Assembly (NCBI RefSeq): GCF_023223645.1 | Contig: NZ_JALKBY010000002.1 | Coordinates: 62,001 to 126,000 of the forward strand | DNA length: 64,000 bases | Reading direction: 5' to 3' | Source: Natroniella sulfidigena | GTDB lineage: Bacteria > Bacillota > Halanaerobiia > Halobacteroidales > Halobacteroidaceae | In this document: one piece after another, positions 18,810 through 27,771 of the stretch | Numbering within the stretch: position 1 is the stretch's first letter | Layout: each line of letters opens with the position of its first letter | Made by a program: the position numbers and the translations under genes | Notes under the pieces: generated by a model | Told to the model about the DNA's origin: nothing | The model's input: only the letters and a program-made list of their open reading frames with translations | Database searches by the model: none

Positions 18810-21080
18810 TTAATTTGTAAAAGGTCTTAAAGCAAACGTAAAGGTAGATCCTTTACCAACTTCACTCTCAACCCAAATTCGACCATCATGATCTTCAATA
18901 ATTTCTTTACTGATTGTTAGCCCTAGACCACTTTTAGAACTGCTCTTTCTTTCTGATAAACTTACGTATCTTTCAAAAATCTTCTCTTGATATTGCGGAG
19001 GAATCCCTTCACCATTATCTATCACTGAAATACAGATCCAATCATCTTTTCTTTTAGCAGAAACTGTAATTTCTCCTCCCTCTTCTGTATAACGAATAGC
19101 ATTTACTAATAAGTGAGTCAATACCCAACTGACCTTATGGCTATCAACATGAATAGCTGGCAAATCATCTTCTATCTCTAAATTTGCATTAATATCTTTA
19201 GCTTGAATCTCTTGTTCTAAAGCATTGACAGAAAAATCAACTAAGTTCTTGATGGCAACAGTTGTTTTAGTCGAAGAGTCAACCTTTGATTCTTCAGGAC
19301 TGACTGAGACATTATCTTGATAAGCTGTAGTTATATCTTCTTGTCTCAAAACTCCTATTAGTTTATAGGATTCTTCATCCTCTACAACTGGGATTTTTTG
19401 CAATTTAACCTTATTCATAATCTGCATAGCATTTAATAAATTATCATCTTTATAGATCACACCAGGAGATGGAAAGGTAAGTTTCTGTACAGTTTCTCCA
19501 ACTTCTTGCCTTACATCCCAATATTTAAAGACACGATGATGATTTAACATTCCAATCAGCTCATCAGTTGCTTCATCAACGACAGGTAACCAAGAATAAA
19601 GTGTCTTATCAAAAACCTCTTTTGCCTCTTTAATAGTATCATTTCTTGTCATTGTAATTGGATCATTATTCATCACATCATCAACTTGAACATTCTTTAA
19701 AACCTTTTCTTTCTCAATCGCATCAATATCTAAACCTTTATCAAAAAACTTGGTTGTATAAATATTCTGCTTTTGAATATGAGAAGCAACTACTGTACTA
19801 ATAATACAAGATAGCATCAATGGTAAAATAATCTCCGGTTCCTGTGTTAGCTCAAATAAAATAATTATGGATGTTAATGGAGCATGAGCAGCCCCTGCAA
19901 AAACTGCCCCCATACCTATTACAGCATAAGAACTAGCTCCAGCTGTAACTGTAGGGAATAAAGAATGAACCATGATTCCATACGCACTACCAAGCATTGC
20001 TCCAATAAATAATGAAGGAGCAAAATCACCACCTGAGCCACCACTACCTAAGGTTAAATTAGTAGCTAAAATCTTAGCAAAGACCAAAATAATAGCCGTC
20101 TGCAAAGGCAATCTACCATGTAATGCCTCTTCCATTATTGAATAACCAATAGCATATACTTCAGGAACTGCAAGAGCCATTATTCCAACTAATAATCCTC
20201 CAATAGCTGGCTTTATAGAATCTGCTAGAGGAAGTTTTTTGAAAAAACCCTTAAAAGAATAAAGAGAGTTTTGAAATAAAATAGCTACAAAAGCTGCTAT
20301 AATCCCTAATAATAAATAAGGGATCACTTCCCAAAGGCTAACTAATGTATGTTGGGGAACATCGAAAATAGCTCCTCTAGTGCCTAATAAAACTTTAGCT
20401 ATACCTGTTCCTGCTACTGAAGAAACTACAATAGGAGTAAAGTTACTTACCTTAACATCTCTAAGAATAATCTCTAAACTAAATATTACTCCACCGAGTG
20501 GTGAATTAAAAGTAGCTCCAATTCCAGCTGCAACCCCTGCTCCTAATAAAGCTTCCACCTTTTCAGGACTTAACTTAAAGAGTTGACCAAAAAAAGAACC
20601 GATAGCCCCTCCAATCTGTACAACTGGCCCCTCACTTCCTGCTGAACCACCAGTACCAATAGTAATTGCAGATGCAATTGCTTCAAATGGAGCTACCCGG
20701 GCTCGAATCTTTCCTCCTTTTAAAGCAGCAGCCTCCATTACTGCAGAAACCCCATTATCTTTTAACTCTGGAGCCAGATAATTAATTAAAGGCCCTACAA
20801 TTAAACCACCTACTGCCGGGGCAATAATACGATAATACCAAGGTAAACCTCTTACAACATCTAACAAACCATCTGCTACATCCGGGCCAAAAAATATTTC
20901 TTGTACAATATTGATCGAACTATAAAAAATAACTGCTCCTACTCCTCCTACCACTCCCACAATAGCACCTAAAATAACCATTTGAGGCATATCAACCTGG
21001 ATTAAAGAGTTAATCAACTTTAAAAGTTGATTTATACTCTGTTTATATCTATTAGTAAGATGATTTCGTTCAGGTTTCAC
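18810..21080 (-). CDS. ClC chloride channel/transporter fused to a CBS pair and a histidine-kinase-type ATPase domain
   Basis: A single uninterrupted 756-residue frame holds three parts. Residues 30-435 are a ClC membrane domain: GSEGP with gating Glu150, then GGDFAPSLFIG near 350-360. Residues 465-585 are two CBS motifs (VDDVMNNDPI and KIPVVEDEE). Residues 600-752 are a GHKL/HATPase domain with an N-box Asn660 (HLLVNAIRYT), the G1 box DNGEGIP (688-694) and SGLGL (717-721). No phospho-acceptor His motif is seen between CBS and ATPase. The second proton glutamate of ClC-ec1 (in IIEEM) appears replaced by Ile203. It is probably an ion-responsive signalling or ATP-gated channel; the output is unknown. 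A GTG start follows AAAGGAG. Confidence 0.93.
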   Translation of the reverse strand: MKPERNHLTNRYKQSINQLLKLINSLIQVDMPQMVILGAIVGVVGGVGAVIFYSSINIVQEIFFGPDVADGLLDVVRGLPWYYRIIAPAVGGLIVGPLINYLAPELKDNGVSAVMEAAALKGGKIRARVAPFEAIASAITIGTGGSAGSEGPVVQIGGAIGSFFGQLFKLSPEKVEALLGAGVAAGIGATFNSPLGGVIFSLEIILRDVKVSNFTPIVVSSVAGTGIAKVLLGTRGAIFDVPQHTLVSLWEVIPYLLLGIIAAFVAILFQNSLYSFKGFFKKLPLADSIKPAIGGLLVGIMALAVPEVYAIGYSIMEEALHGRLPLQTAIILVFAKILATNLTLGSGGSGGDFAPSLFIGAMLGSAYGIMVHSLFPTVTAGASSYAVIGMGAVFAGAAHAPLTSIIILFELTQEPEIILPLMLSCIISTVVASHIQKQNIYTTKFFDKGLDIDAIEKEKVLKNVQVDDVMNNDPITMTRNDTIKEAKEVFDKTLYSWLPVVDEATDELIGMLNHHRVFKYWDVRQEVGETVQKLTFPSPGVIYKDDNLLNAMQIMNKVKLQKIPVVEDEESYKLIGVLRQEDITTAYQDNVSVSPEESKVDSSTKTTVAIKNLVDFSVNALEQEIQAKDINANLEIEDDLPAIHVDSHKVSWVLTHLLVNAIRYTEEGGEITVSAKRKDDWICISVIDNGEGIPPQYQEKIFERYVSLSERKSSSKSGLGLTISKEIIEDHDGRIWVESEVGKGSTFTFALRPFTN

Positions 21081-21156
21081 ATTCTTACTCCTTTCCCTTC
21101 TGAAGTGCTACTAAAAAATGCTAAATCTCTCCTGGAAATACTTAAACTCTAGTTTG

Positions 21157-21185
21157 ATTATAACGACAATAAATATAAAAAACAA
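21157..21185 (-). promoter_or_regulatory. Downstream promoter of the ClC fusion gene
   Basis: On the minus strand TTGTTT (21180-21185) and a perfect TATAAT (21157-21162) are 17 bases apart, about 75 bases before the GTG start. Confidence 0.6.
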
Positions 21186-21197
21186 AGCTTAAAATAA

Positions 21198-21217
21198 GAA
21201 TACCCTCGAGGGTATTC
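21198..21217. promoter_or_regulatory. Perfect 20-bp palindrome in the ClC fusion leader
   Basis: GAATACCCTCGAGGGTATTC lies about five bases after the likely start of the upstream promoter, so a transcript from it would begin with a strong hairpin. It could be an operator, an mRNA stabiliser or a weak terminator (TTATTTT follows on the minus strand). Confidence 0.6.
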
Positions 21218-21228
21218 TTGCGTTCTAT

Positions 21229-21257
21229 AGTTTATCATTTTTTATCTACTTTGTCTA
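21229..21257 (-). promoter_or_regulatory. Upstream promoter of the ClC fusion gene
   Basis: On the minus strand TAGACA (21252-21257) and TAAACT (21229-21234) are separated by 17 bases. Confidence 0.45.
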
Positions 21258-21329
21258 CGCTTATAGCAAAAAAAACACCTTCAAAAGCAGCCGATCATAA
21301 TTTGTTTTACTTTCTCAAGCATAAAAAAA

Positions 21330-21350
21330 AGAGCCTATTAATAGGCTCTT
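21330..21350 (-). terminator. Intrinsic terminator of ppaC
   Basis: AGAGCCTATT and AATAGGCTCT pair and run into T on the minus strand, about 17 bases after the ppaC stop codon. Confidence 0.9.
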
Positions 21351-21366
21351 TTGATTAAATCTAAAA

Positions 21367-22290
21367 TTAAGCTGTTAAATAATCAGATAAGACAGGAATG
21401 ATCTGTTTCTTTCGTGATAGTACTCCATCTAGATAAACCTCAGAACGATCAGCTTCTACATCAAAAGCTTCAGCAACAGTTTGCTCTGCTCCTGGAGTAA
21501 ATAATAATAAACTTCCTTCTGCTAAAATATCTGTTACCATTAAGATTAAAAACTTATAATCATTCTCAACTACCAACTTTTCACTAGCAGCTAAGATATC
21601 ATCTTTAATTCCATCTACTTCAGCTAGATCCATTACTTCAATTTGACCAACACCGATCGTTTCACCAGCAAATTCATACTCTTTATAGTCATTTTGAACT
21701 AACTCTCTTGGAGATAACTTAGTAACTACTGAACCAGCTTTAAATAACTTCTTTCCATACTCTTCAACATCAACTCCTAGCTGCTCAGCTAAAGCTGTTG
21801 CCATCTCTTCATCTTCAGCAGTAGAAGTTGGAGATCGGAAGATAACTGTATCAGATAAGATAGCTGATAATAATAATCCTGCCATAGTATCTGTTATCTC
21901 TACATCATTTTCTTGGTATAGCTTAGTAACTATTGTACAAGTACAACCAACCGGCTCGTTTCTAAAATAGATCGGATTTCCTGTCTCTATATCACCAATT
22001 CGGTGATGATCAATTACCTCTAATACTTCCGCCTCATCTAACCCAGCGATTGATTGACTAATTTCATTGTGATCAACCAAGATCACCTGATCATCTGCAC
22101 CAACCTCTTCTTTTAATGTTGGCCCTTCAACCTCAAACTTCTCCAATACAAATTCAGTCTCTGAATTGATCTTACCAGTTCTAATTGCTGTTGCCTCTAC
22201 TCCTAGCTCCTGCTTCAAATTAGCATAAGCAATCGCAGCACAAATAGAATCTGTGTCAGGATTTTGATGTCCCACTACATAAATACTCAT
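21367..22290 (-). CDS. ppaC: Manganese-dependent inorganic pyrophosphatase
   Basis: This 307-residue family II pyrophosphatase (DHH plus DHHA2 domains) hydrolyses PPi to phosphate in the cytoplasm. Metal ligands are in VVGHQNPDTDSICAA, ILVDHNEISQS and VIDHHRIGD, and SRKKQIIP near the C terminus is the DHHA2 phosphate-binding segment. There are no CBS insertions, so it is the unregulated form. By removing PPi it would help pull the Sat and DNA ligase-type reactions elsewhere. An ATG follows AGGGGGG. Confidence 0.95.
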   Translation of the reverse strand: MSIYVVGHQNPDTDSICAAIAYANLKQELGVEATAIRTGKINSETEFVLEKFEVEGPTLKEEVGADDQVILVDHNEISQSIAGLDEAEVLEVIDHHRIGDIETGNPIYFRNEPVGCTCTIVTKLYQENDVEITDTMAGLLLSAILSDTVIFRSPTSTAEDEEMATALAEQLGVDVEEYGKKLFKAGSVVTKLSPRELVQNDYKEYEFAGETIGVGQIEVMDLAEVDGIKDDILAASEKLVVENDYKFLILMVTDILAEGSLLLFTPGAEQTVAEAFDVEADRSEVYLDGVLSRKKQIIPVLSDYLTA

Positions 22291-22305
22291 TATAATTCCC
22301 CCCTG

Positions 22306-22424
22306 AAATAATTTACAATGTACAATTTAAAATTTACAATTAAAGATCAAACCCTTTCAATCAAGGCTTTTAATGTTTTTTTAATTGCAAATTGTACATT
22401 TCGTCAATTGTCAATTAATTTTAG
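22306..22424. repeat. Palindromic intergenic element between ppaC and pcrA
   Basis: Left units of the type TTTACAATGTACAATTTAAA pair with right units AAATTGTACATTTCGTCAAT. The arms are heptad-like as in the other elements. The right arm overlaps the last codons of pcrA. Confidence 0.6.
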
Positions 22425-24501
22425 TAAGTTTAGCATACTCTGCTGCTAACTCCTTAACTCCAACTTCCTTAAAGAAAACAACTATCTTCTCTCTTCCATG
22501 CTCAGCAATTATATCACGAACTTCCCCTTGGCCCCACTGCTTATGTACAACCTTATCTCCCGGGCCAAATTGACTTCTTTCCACTCTACTAACCTCATTT
22601 TGCTGAAATAAACTGTTAGAAATCTCACTAATAAATCGAGATGGACTATTATATTTAGTCTGTCCATAAACCTTACGCCGTTTAGCATGGGTTAAATATA
22701 GCTTCTCTTCCGCTCTAGTAATTCCTACATAACATAATCTCCGCTCTTCAGCAATTCCACCCTCTTCTGCCAAAGAACGACTATGCGGAAATAACTCCTC
22801 TTCCATTCCTGCTAAGAAGACGATTGGAAACTCTAAACCTTTAGCACTATGAAGGGTCATTAAGACTACTCCATCAGCCTCTTCATCTAAGTTATCAACA
22901 TCAGCAACTAAAGCTACTTCTTCTAAAAACGATCCTAGTGCTCCAGCTTCCTCTCCAAACTCTTCCATACTAGCTAGTAATTCATTCAAGTTATCAATTC
23001 TACTCTCAGCTTGCTCTGTACCTGCTGCCTTTAATTGGGCCAAATAACCAGTCTGCTCTAATAACTCCTGAGTTAAATTTGCTACTGAAAGTTTTGGCTG
23101 ACGGTGTTGCAAATCAGTGATTAACTCCCCAAATGCTCTAACTTTATTACTGAATCGAGCACTGATACTGTCTATCTCTTCAACCCGCTTAACAGCTTCT
23201 AGTAAAGAAATCTCTTCTTGAGTAGCAAATTCTTGCAATCGAGCTAGAGTCGTCTTTCCAATACCCCGCTTAGGAATATTGATCACCCGCTGTAGACTGA
23301 TATCATCAGCAGGGTTATAAATCAACCTTAGATAAGCTAAGATATCCTTAATCTCTTTACGGTCATAAAACTTCAACCCACCGATCATCCGATAAGGAAT
23401 CTCTTTTCTGATTAAAGTCTGTTCTAAACGACGAGATTGAGCATTGGTTCGATACAAAATTGCAATATCATGCCACGAATAACCTTCTTGTTCTAATTTT
23501 AAAATCTCTTGAGCAATATAATCAGCTTCTTGGTGACCAGTCTTAGCTTGATGTAAAGCAAGTGGCTCTCCTTCAGGATTTTCAGTCCACAACTTCTTTG
23601 CCTTACGCTGAGGGTTATTACTGATCACACTAAAGGCTGCTGTCAGGATATTTTGAGTTGAACGATAATTCTGCTCTAGTTTAATAACTTCTGCCTTAGG
23701 ATAATCATTTTCAAAATTTAAAATATTGGTAATATCTGCTCCGCGAAATCGATAAATACTCTGATCATCATCACCAACCACACATATATTATTATGTTTA
23801 GCTGCTAATAGATTAATTAATTGATATTGGGCATGGTTCACATCTTGATACTCATCTACTAGTATGTATTTAAACTTCTCTTGATAATAATCTAATACTG
23901 CTGGATATTTCCTAAATAATTGTACAGTCTTCATAATTAAATCCCCAAAGTCTAAAGCATTATTCTCTTTTAGTCTGGCTTGATAACACGGATAGACCTC
24001 TTCTACTACTTGAGAAAAATAATCGGTTGCTTGATAATCTTGTGGAGTAATTAATTTATTTTTAGCTTGACTTATTCTACCTAATATAGCTCGTGGCTTG
24101 AAATTCTTAGGGTCTAAATCTAACTCCTGTAAAATATTCTTGACTAAAGTCTTTTGATCAGAAGTATCAAAGATAACAAAGTTAGATTCATAATCTAATT
24201 TTGTTATCTCTCTTCTTAAAATCCTGACACAACTTGAATGAAAAGTACTGATCCAGATTGAATCACTAGCAGTAGTAACTAAATTAGCAATCCTTTCTTT
24301 CATTTCAGCAGCTGCTTTATTAGTAAATGTAACTGCTAAAATATTAGTTGGTGCAACATCATATTGATAGATTAAATAAGCAATTCGATGGGTTAAAACC
24401 CTTGTCTTGCCACTACCTGCACCTGCTAGGATCAGGATTGGCCCTTCTTGGTGTACAACTGCTTTTTTCTGTTCTTCATTTAAATTTTGTAAAATTTCCA
24501 T
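22411..24501 (-). CDS. pcrA: ATP-dependent 3'-5' DNA helicase PcrA/UvrD
   Basis: This 696-residue superfamily 1A helicase acts in repair and in clearing recombination and rolling-circle intermediates. Motif I is AGAGSGKTRVLTHR, motif II VDEYQDVN, motif III GDDDQSIYRFRGAD, motif IV EQNYRST and motif VI CYVGITRAEEKLYL. The C-terminal segment GDKVVHKQWGQGEV is the Tudor-like domain of PcrA that contacts RNA polymerase. The length is slightly short of Bacillus PcrA (about 740). It is preceded by GGGGAAGTGAG. Confidence 0.94.
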   Translation of the reverse strand: MEILQNLNEEQKKAVVHQEGPILILAGAGSGKTRVLTHRIAYLIYQYDVAPTNILAVTFTNKAAAEMKERIANLVTTASDSIWISTFHSSCVRILRREITKLDYESNFVIFDTSDQKTLVKNILQELDLDPKNFKPRAILGRISQAKNKLITPQDYQATDYFSQVVEEVYPCYQARLKENNALDFGDLIMKTVQLFRKYPAVLDYYQEKFKYILVDEYQDVNHAQYQLINLLAAKHNNICVVGDDDQSIYRFRGADITNILNFENDYPKAEVIKLEQNYRSTQNILTAAFSVISNNPQRKAKKLWTENPEGEPLALHQAKTGHQEADYIAQEILKLEQEGYSWHDIAILYRTNAQSRRLEQTLIRKEIPYRMIGGLKFYDRKEIKDILAYLRLIYNPADDISLQRVINIPKRGIGKTTLARLQEFATQEEISLLEAVKRVEEIDSISARFSNKVRAFGELITDLQHRQPKLSVANLTQELLEQTGYLAQLKAAGTEQAESRIDNLNELLASMEEFGEEAGALGSFLEEVALVADVDNLDEEADGVVLMTLHSAKGLEFPIVFLAGMEEELFPHSRSLAEEGGIAEERRLCYVGITRAEEKLYLTHAKRRKVYGQTKYNSPSRFISEISNSLFQQNEVSRVERSQFGPGDKVVHKQWGQGEVRDIIAEHGREKIVVFFKEVGVKELAAEYAKLTKIN

Positions 24502-24618
24502 CTCACTTCCCCCTCAGCTTCCACTTAATAATTATATCCAAAAATTCATCTCTTGTCTAATTAAGTTATATTTTAATTGCAATCTTCATATCTTTTACAA
24601 AAAAGGAGGACAAATTTA

Positions 24619-25158
24619 ATGAAAAAGCTCATCCTCTTATTGGTCATTACCTTATTAGTCATCAGCTTCATAATCGGAGGAATTTTAAATTTAATCTTTA
24701 ACTTTAGAAATAATAATCCAACCATCACATCGGAACAAGAATACTACTTACCCGAAATCACTCTTAATACTCTAGAGGAAGAAAAGATTAAATTTAATGA
24801 GATCACCCAACCAACAATTCTGCTCTTTTGGCTTCCTCAGTCTAAAAGTTGCCAACAACAATTAGAAGTTCTAACTACAATTAATAATAAATATTCAGAG
24901 CAAATCAAAATCTTAGCCGTTGGTATAGGAGCTTTATCTAGTACAGAGTTAAAAGAGGTTGCAGAACAAAGAGAACTTGATTTTCAGATTGTAATTGATT
25001 CACAAGCAGAATTAACTGAAAAGTTAAAGGTAACTACTATCCCTACCTTACTTCTTTATCATCCCCAACAGGAAAGCCAAAAATTAGTCGGCTTTAAAAA
25101 TGAATCTGAATTAGAAGAAAAGTTAAAGCAGTACTTCTCTAAATTAACCCCTTCCTAA
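24619..25158 (+). CDS. Membrane-anchored thioredoxin-like (TlpA/ResA-type) protein with a degenerate active site
   Basis: This 179-residue protein has one N-terminal transmembrane helix (about residues 4-27) and an extracellular thioredoxin fold of the AhpC-TSA/TlpA type. The cis-proline loop VTTIPTLLLY is normal. The usual WCxxC after the first strand is replaced by FWLPQSKSC, leaving a single cysteine, so a disulfide reductase role is doubtful. The ATG at 24619 follows AAAAGGAGGA. It is divergent from pcrA and converges with the AbrB gene through a shared terminator. Confidence 0.83.
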   Translation: MKKLILLLVITLLVISFIIGGILNLIFNFRNNNPTITSEQEYYLPEITLNTLEEEKIKFNEITQPTILLFWLPQSKSCQQQLEVLTTINNKYSEQIKILAVGIGALSSTELKEVAEQRELDFQIVIDSQAELTEKLKVTTIPTLLLYHPQQESQKLVGFKNESELEEKLKQYFSKLTPS

Positions 25159-25165
25159 AAAAAAC

Positions 25166-25195
25166 AAATCAGAGTTGAGATCTCAACTCTGATTT
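25166..25195. terminator. Bidirectional terminator between convergent genes
   Basis: A perfect 30-bp palindrome built on AAATCAGAGTTGAGA and TCTCAACTCTGATTT lies between the thioredoxin-like gene and the AbrB gene, with A and T runs on both sides. Confidence 0.9.
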
Positions 25196-25220
25196 ACTAT
25201 AATTAAATCTCACTATTAAG

Positions 25221-25481
25221 TTAAGCAGTTTTTTCTGCTTCTTTGCCAGTCATCTCTTCTAGACACTCAGCACAAATAACTTTCCCTTTAAATTCAACCG
25301 TCTCTTCTGCACTTTGACAGAAAATACAAGCTGGTTCATACTTTTTAAGTATTATTTTTTCACTATCAACATAAATTTCTAAAGGATCTTTTGTTTCAAT
25401 CCCAAGCGTCCTTCTTAATTCAATTGGGATTACCATTCTACCTAAGTTATCTACTTTTCTTACTATTCCTGTTGATTTCAT
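25221..25481 (-). CDS. abrB: AbrB-family transition-state regulator
   Basis: This 86-residue DNA-binding protein has the swapped-hairpin AbrB domain (STGIVRKVDNLGRMVIPIEL) and a C-terminal half with two CxxC pairs (CIFC and CAEC) that could hold zinc, as in clostridial AbrB proteins. It probably represses stationary-phase or sporulation genes. It has its own promoter and a TCGAGGAGGA ribosome site. It shares a terminator with the convergent gene. Confidence 0.9.
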   Translation of the reverse strand: MKSTGIVRKVDNLGRMVIPIELRRTLGIETKDPLEIYVDSEKIILKKYEPACIFCQSAEETVEFKGKVICAECLEEMTGKEAEKTA

Positions 25482-25525
25482 TATTTTCCTCCTCGATTTG
25501 ACATATTTCGACTTTGTTTCACTTA

Positions 25526-25554
25526 ATTATATCAGTAATCCCAAAATATCGCAA
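25526..25554 (-). promoter_or_regulatory. SigmaA-type promoter of abrB
   Basis: On the minus strand TTGCGA (25549-25554) is followed after 17 bases by TATAAT (25526-25531). Confidence 0.7.
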
Positions 25555-25584
25555 CCTAATTTTTATAAACTTTCTATTTTTGAC

Positions 25585-26961
25585 CTATTTTTTGATATCC
25601 TGACCAATCACAATTCCTGAAACTGAAGCTTGTAATAGACCCCGTGTAATCCCTGCTCCATCACCAGCTACATATAAATTATCTACTTTTGTCTCTAAAT
25701 TATTATTAACCTCTAAACGGGAAGAATAAAACTTAACCTCAACACCATACAATAATGTATGACGCGAATAAACTCCTGGACAGATCTTATCTAAAGCCTG
25801 TAGCATCTCATCAATTGCAACTAAATGTCGATATGGTAAGACCAAGCTCAAATCACCTGGTGTAGCATCTTGCAAGGTCGGCTCTACTAATCCCCTTTCT
25901 ATTCTTTCCTCAGTAGATCTTCTACCATCTAAAAAGTCACCAAGTCGTTGAACTAAAACCCTACCTCCTAATAAATTTGCTAACTTAGCTATATTCTGAC
26001 CATAAGTGATTGGCTCTTTAAAAGGTTCAGTAAATGTCTTACTGACTAATAAAGCAAAATTAGTATTGTTAGTCTTATTAGTAGCATGGCTATGACCATT
26101 AACAGTAATTAAGCCATTATTGTTTTCATTAACTACCTCGCCATTTGGACACATACAAAAAGTTCGTACTTTATCATCAAATGTAGGTGTGTAATGAATG
26201 AATTTCGATTCATAAAGAACATCAGTCAACTCTTCCATAATTGCTGCTGGCAGCTCTACCCTAACTCCTATATCTACAGGATTGATTGCAGTCTGAATTT
26301 CTAACTTTTGAGCCTCTTTAAGTAACCACTCAGAGTTTTCTCGACCAGGGGCTACTACTACTATCTCACTTTTTATCTCTTCTCCCTGCTCTGTCCTTAC
26401 CCCTATCGCTTTACCACTAGCAGTTAAAATCTCTTCTGCCTTAACTCCAGTTCTCACTTCTACACCCTTTTCTAGTAAATATTCCTTCATCTTTGTCAAT
26501 ACTTCTTTACTATAACCTGTCCCTAGATGCCTAATTTGGGAAGGAATAAATTTCAGCTCAGCCTTCATTGCTTGATTATAAATATCTTGAGCTGCTTCAT
26601 TAGAAGGACCATACACCTTATCTGGAGCTCCAAATTTACAATAAACACCATCAGCATACTTGATTAATTCTTCTAGCCTTTCTTGACCAATATACTTATC
26701 TAAGTTACCACCAATCTCACTCGATAAGGTTAGTTTTCCATCACTAAAAGAACCTGCTCCACCCCAGCCACAGACAATTGAACAGTTATTACATTTTAAA
26801 CAATCAGTTCCTCTAGATTTCATAGGGCATTCTCTATTAGTAATATCTCGACCTTTTTCTAAGATTAATATATCAAGTTCACTCTCTTTTACTAATTCTA
26901 AAGCAGTAAAGATTCCTGCTGGCCCTCCTCCTACTATCACCACATCATAATTGTCAGCCAT
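25585..26961 (-). CDS. FAD-dependent oxidoreductase (COG2509-like, function unknown)
   Basis: This 458-residue flavoprotein begins with the Rossmann motif DVVIVGGGPAGIFTALEL and ends with the second FAD contact LYVAGDGAGITRGLLQASVSG. An internal four-Cys segment (CLKCNNCSIVCGWGG) follows the first domain and may bind a metal or cluster. It resembles the uncharacterised NAD(FAD)-utilising dehydrogenases common in anaerobes. The substrate is unknown. A promoter carrying a palindromic operator precedes it, and AAGGAGATG is the ribosome site. Confidence 0.85.
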   Translation of the reverse strand: MADNYDVVIVGGGPAGIFTALELVKESELDILILEKGRDITNRECPMKSRGTDCLKCNNCSIVCGWGGAGSFSDGKLTLSSEIGGNLDKYIGQERLEELIKYADGVYCKFGAPDKVYGPSNEAAQDIYNQAMKAELKFIPSQIRHLGTGYSKEVLTKMKEYLLEKGVEVRTGVKAEEILTASGKAIGVRTEQGEEIKSEIVVVAPGRENSEWLLKEAQKLEIQTAINPVDIGVRVELPAAIMEELTDVLYESKFIHYTPTFDDKVRTFCMCPNGEVVNENNNGLITVNGHSHATNKTNNTNFALLVSKTFTEPFKEPITYGQNIAKLANLLGGRVLVQRLGDFLDGRRSTEERIERGLVEPTLQDATPGDLSLVLPYRHLVAIDEMLQALDKICPGVYSRHTLLYGVEVKFYSSRLEVNNNLETKVDNLYVAGDGAGITRGLLQASVSGIVIGQDIKK

Positions 26962-27023
26962 TAAATCATCTCCTTATTAAATAATAATTTTAAAGTTCGT
27001 CTTTATAACCAAAACCAGTAATT

Positions 27024-27052
27024 ATACTACCATATATAATGATGGTAGTCAA
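27024..27052 (-). promoter_or_regulatory. Promoter with embedded operator upstream of the FAD oxidoreductase
   Basis: On the minus strand TTGACT (27047-27052) and TAGTAT (27024-27029) are 17 bases apart. The inverted repeat ACTACCAT-N8-ATGGTAGT (27026-27049) fills almost the whole spacer, as expected for a repressor site. The regulator is unknown. Confidence 0.6.
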
Positions 27053-27095
27053 TTATATGCTAACAATTTTGCTTAAAAACAAAATAATATTTGTG

Positions 27096-27758
27096 TTATT
27101 TAAAAGGAGATACCTGTAAAGCTTTCCTGATTAAATGTGTTAAATACAAGTATAGTAAAATAATAATTCCAAACATAACATAATTAGGAACCAGTCCACC
27201 TAAGATTAAAAAGTCATAAATTCCATGTAATAAAACAACCTGTACTAACCCAATAGTAATCAAGTTCGATCTCTTTTCACACTTAGCCTTACCCAAATAA
27301 AAACCCATAATCCCTGAAAAAGAAGCATGAACTAAACTAGTAACAACCGCTCGCACAACTCCTACTCGAAATCCAAAAACAAAAGCATATAACAAATTTT
27401 CAACAGCTGCAAATCCTAAAGCCACTGAAATTGAATAAATAATTCCATCCATCACTTCATTAAACTCATCAGAATCATAGATTGTATACCATACAACTGC
27501 AAATTTCCCCACTTCTTCTGTTAAGCCAATTACAAAAATTGATAAGCCTAGTAACACAGTTAAACTGGGAGGATTAGCGATTAAACCTGCAAAAGGCGCT
27601 TCAATTAATCCAACTGGAATGACCAACAAGGCTCCATATAAAAATGACCTTAATACTAAACGAACTGGTTCAGGCTCATACTTATCCTTACGATAGAAAA
27701 AATAGACCCACAATAATCCAGGTATAATTGAAATAATTACTAGATATAGTAGATTCAT
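27096..27758 (-). CDS. PrsW-like intramembrane metalloprotease
   Basis: This 220-residue membrane protein has about seven helices. The conserved residues of the PrsW/CPBP-like group are present: TEEVGKF, ALGFAAVENLLYA, LVHASFSGIMG and HGIYDFLI. These supply the glutamates and histidines thought to bind catalytic zinc. In Bacillus, PrsW performs the first cut of an anti-sigma factor; no such partner is seen here. The ATG at 27758 was chosen because AGGAGTGG lies just upstream. The upstream gene ends 13 bases before it. Confidence 0.82.
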   Translation of the reverse strand: MNLLYLVIISIIPGLLWVYFFYRKDKYEPEPVRLVLRSFLYGALLVIPVGLIEAPFAGLIANPPSLTVLLGLSIFVIGLTEEVGKFAVVWYTIYDSDEFNEVMDGIIYSISVALGFAAVENLLYAFVFGFRVGVVRAVVTSLVHASFSGIMGFYLGKAKCEKRSNLITIGLVQVVLLHGIYDFLILGGLVPNYVMFGIIILLYLYLTHLIRKALQVSPFK

Positions 27759-27771
27759 CTCTATTCCACTC

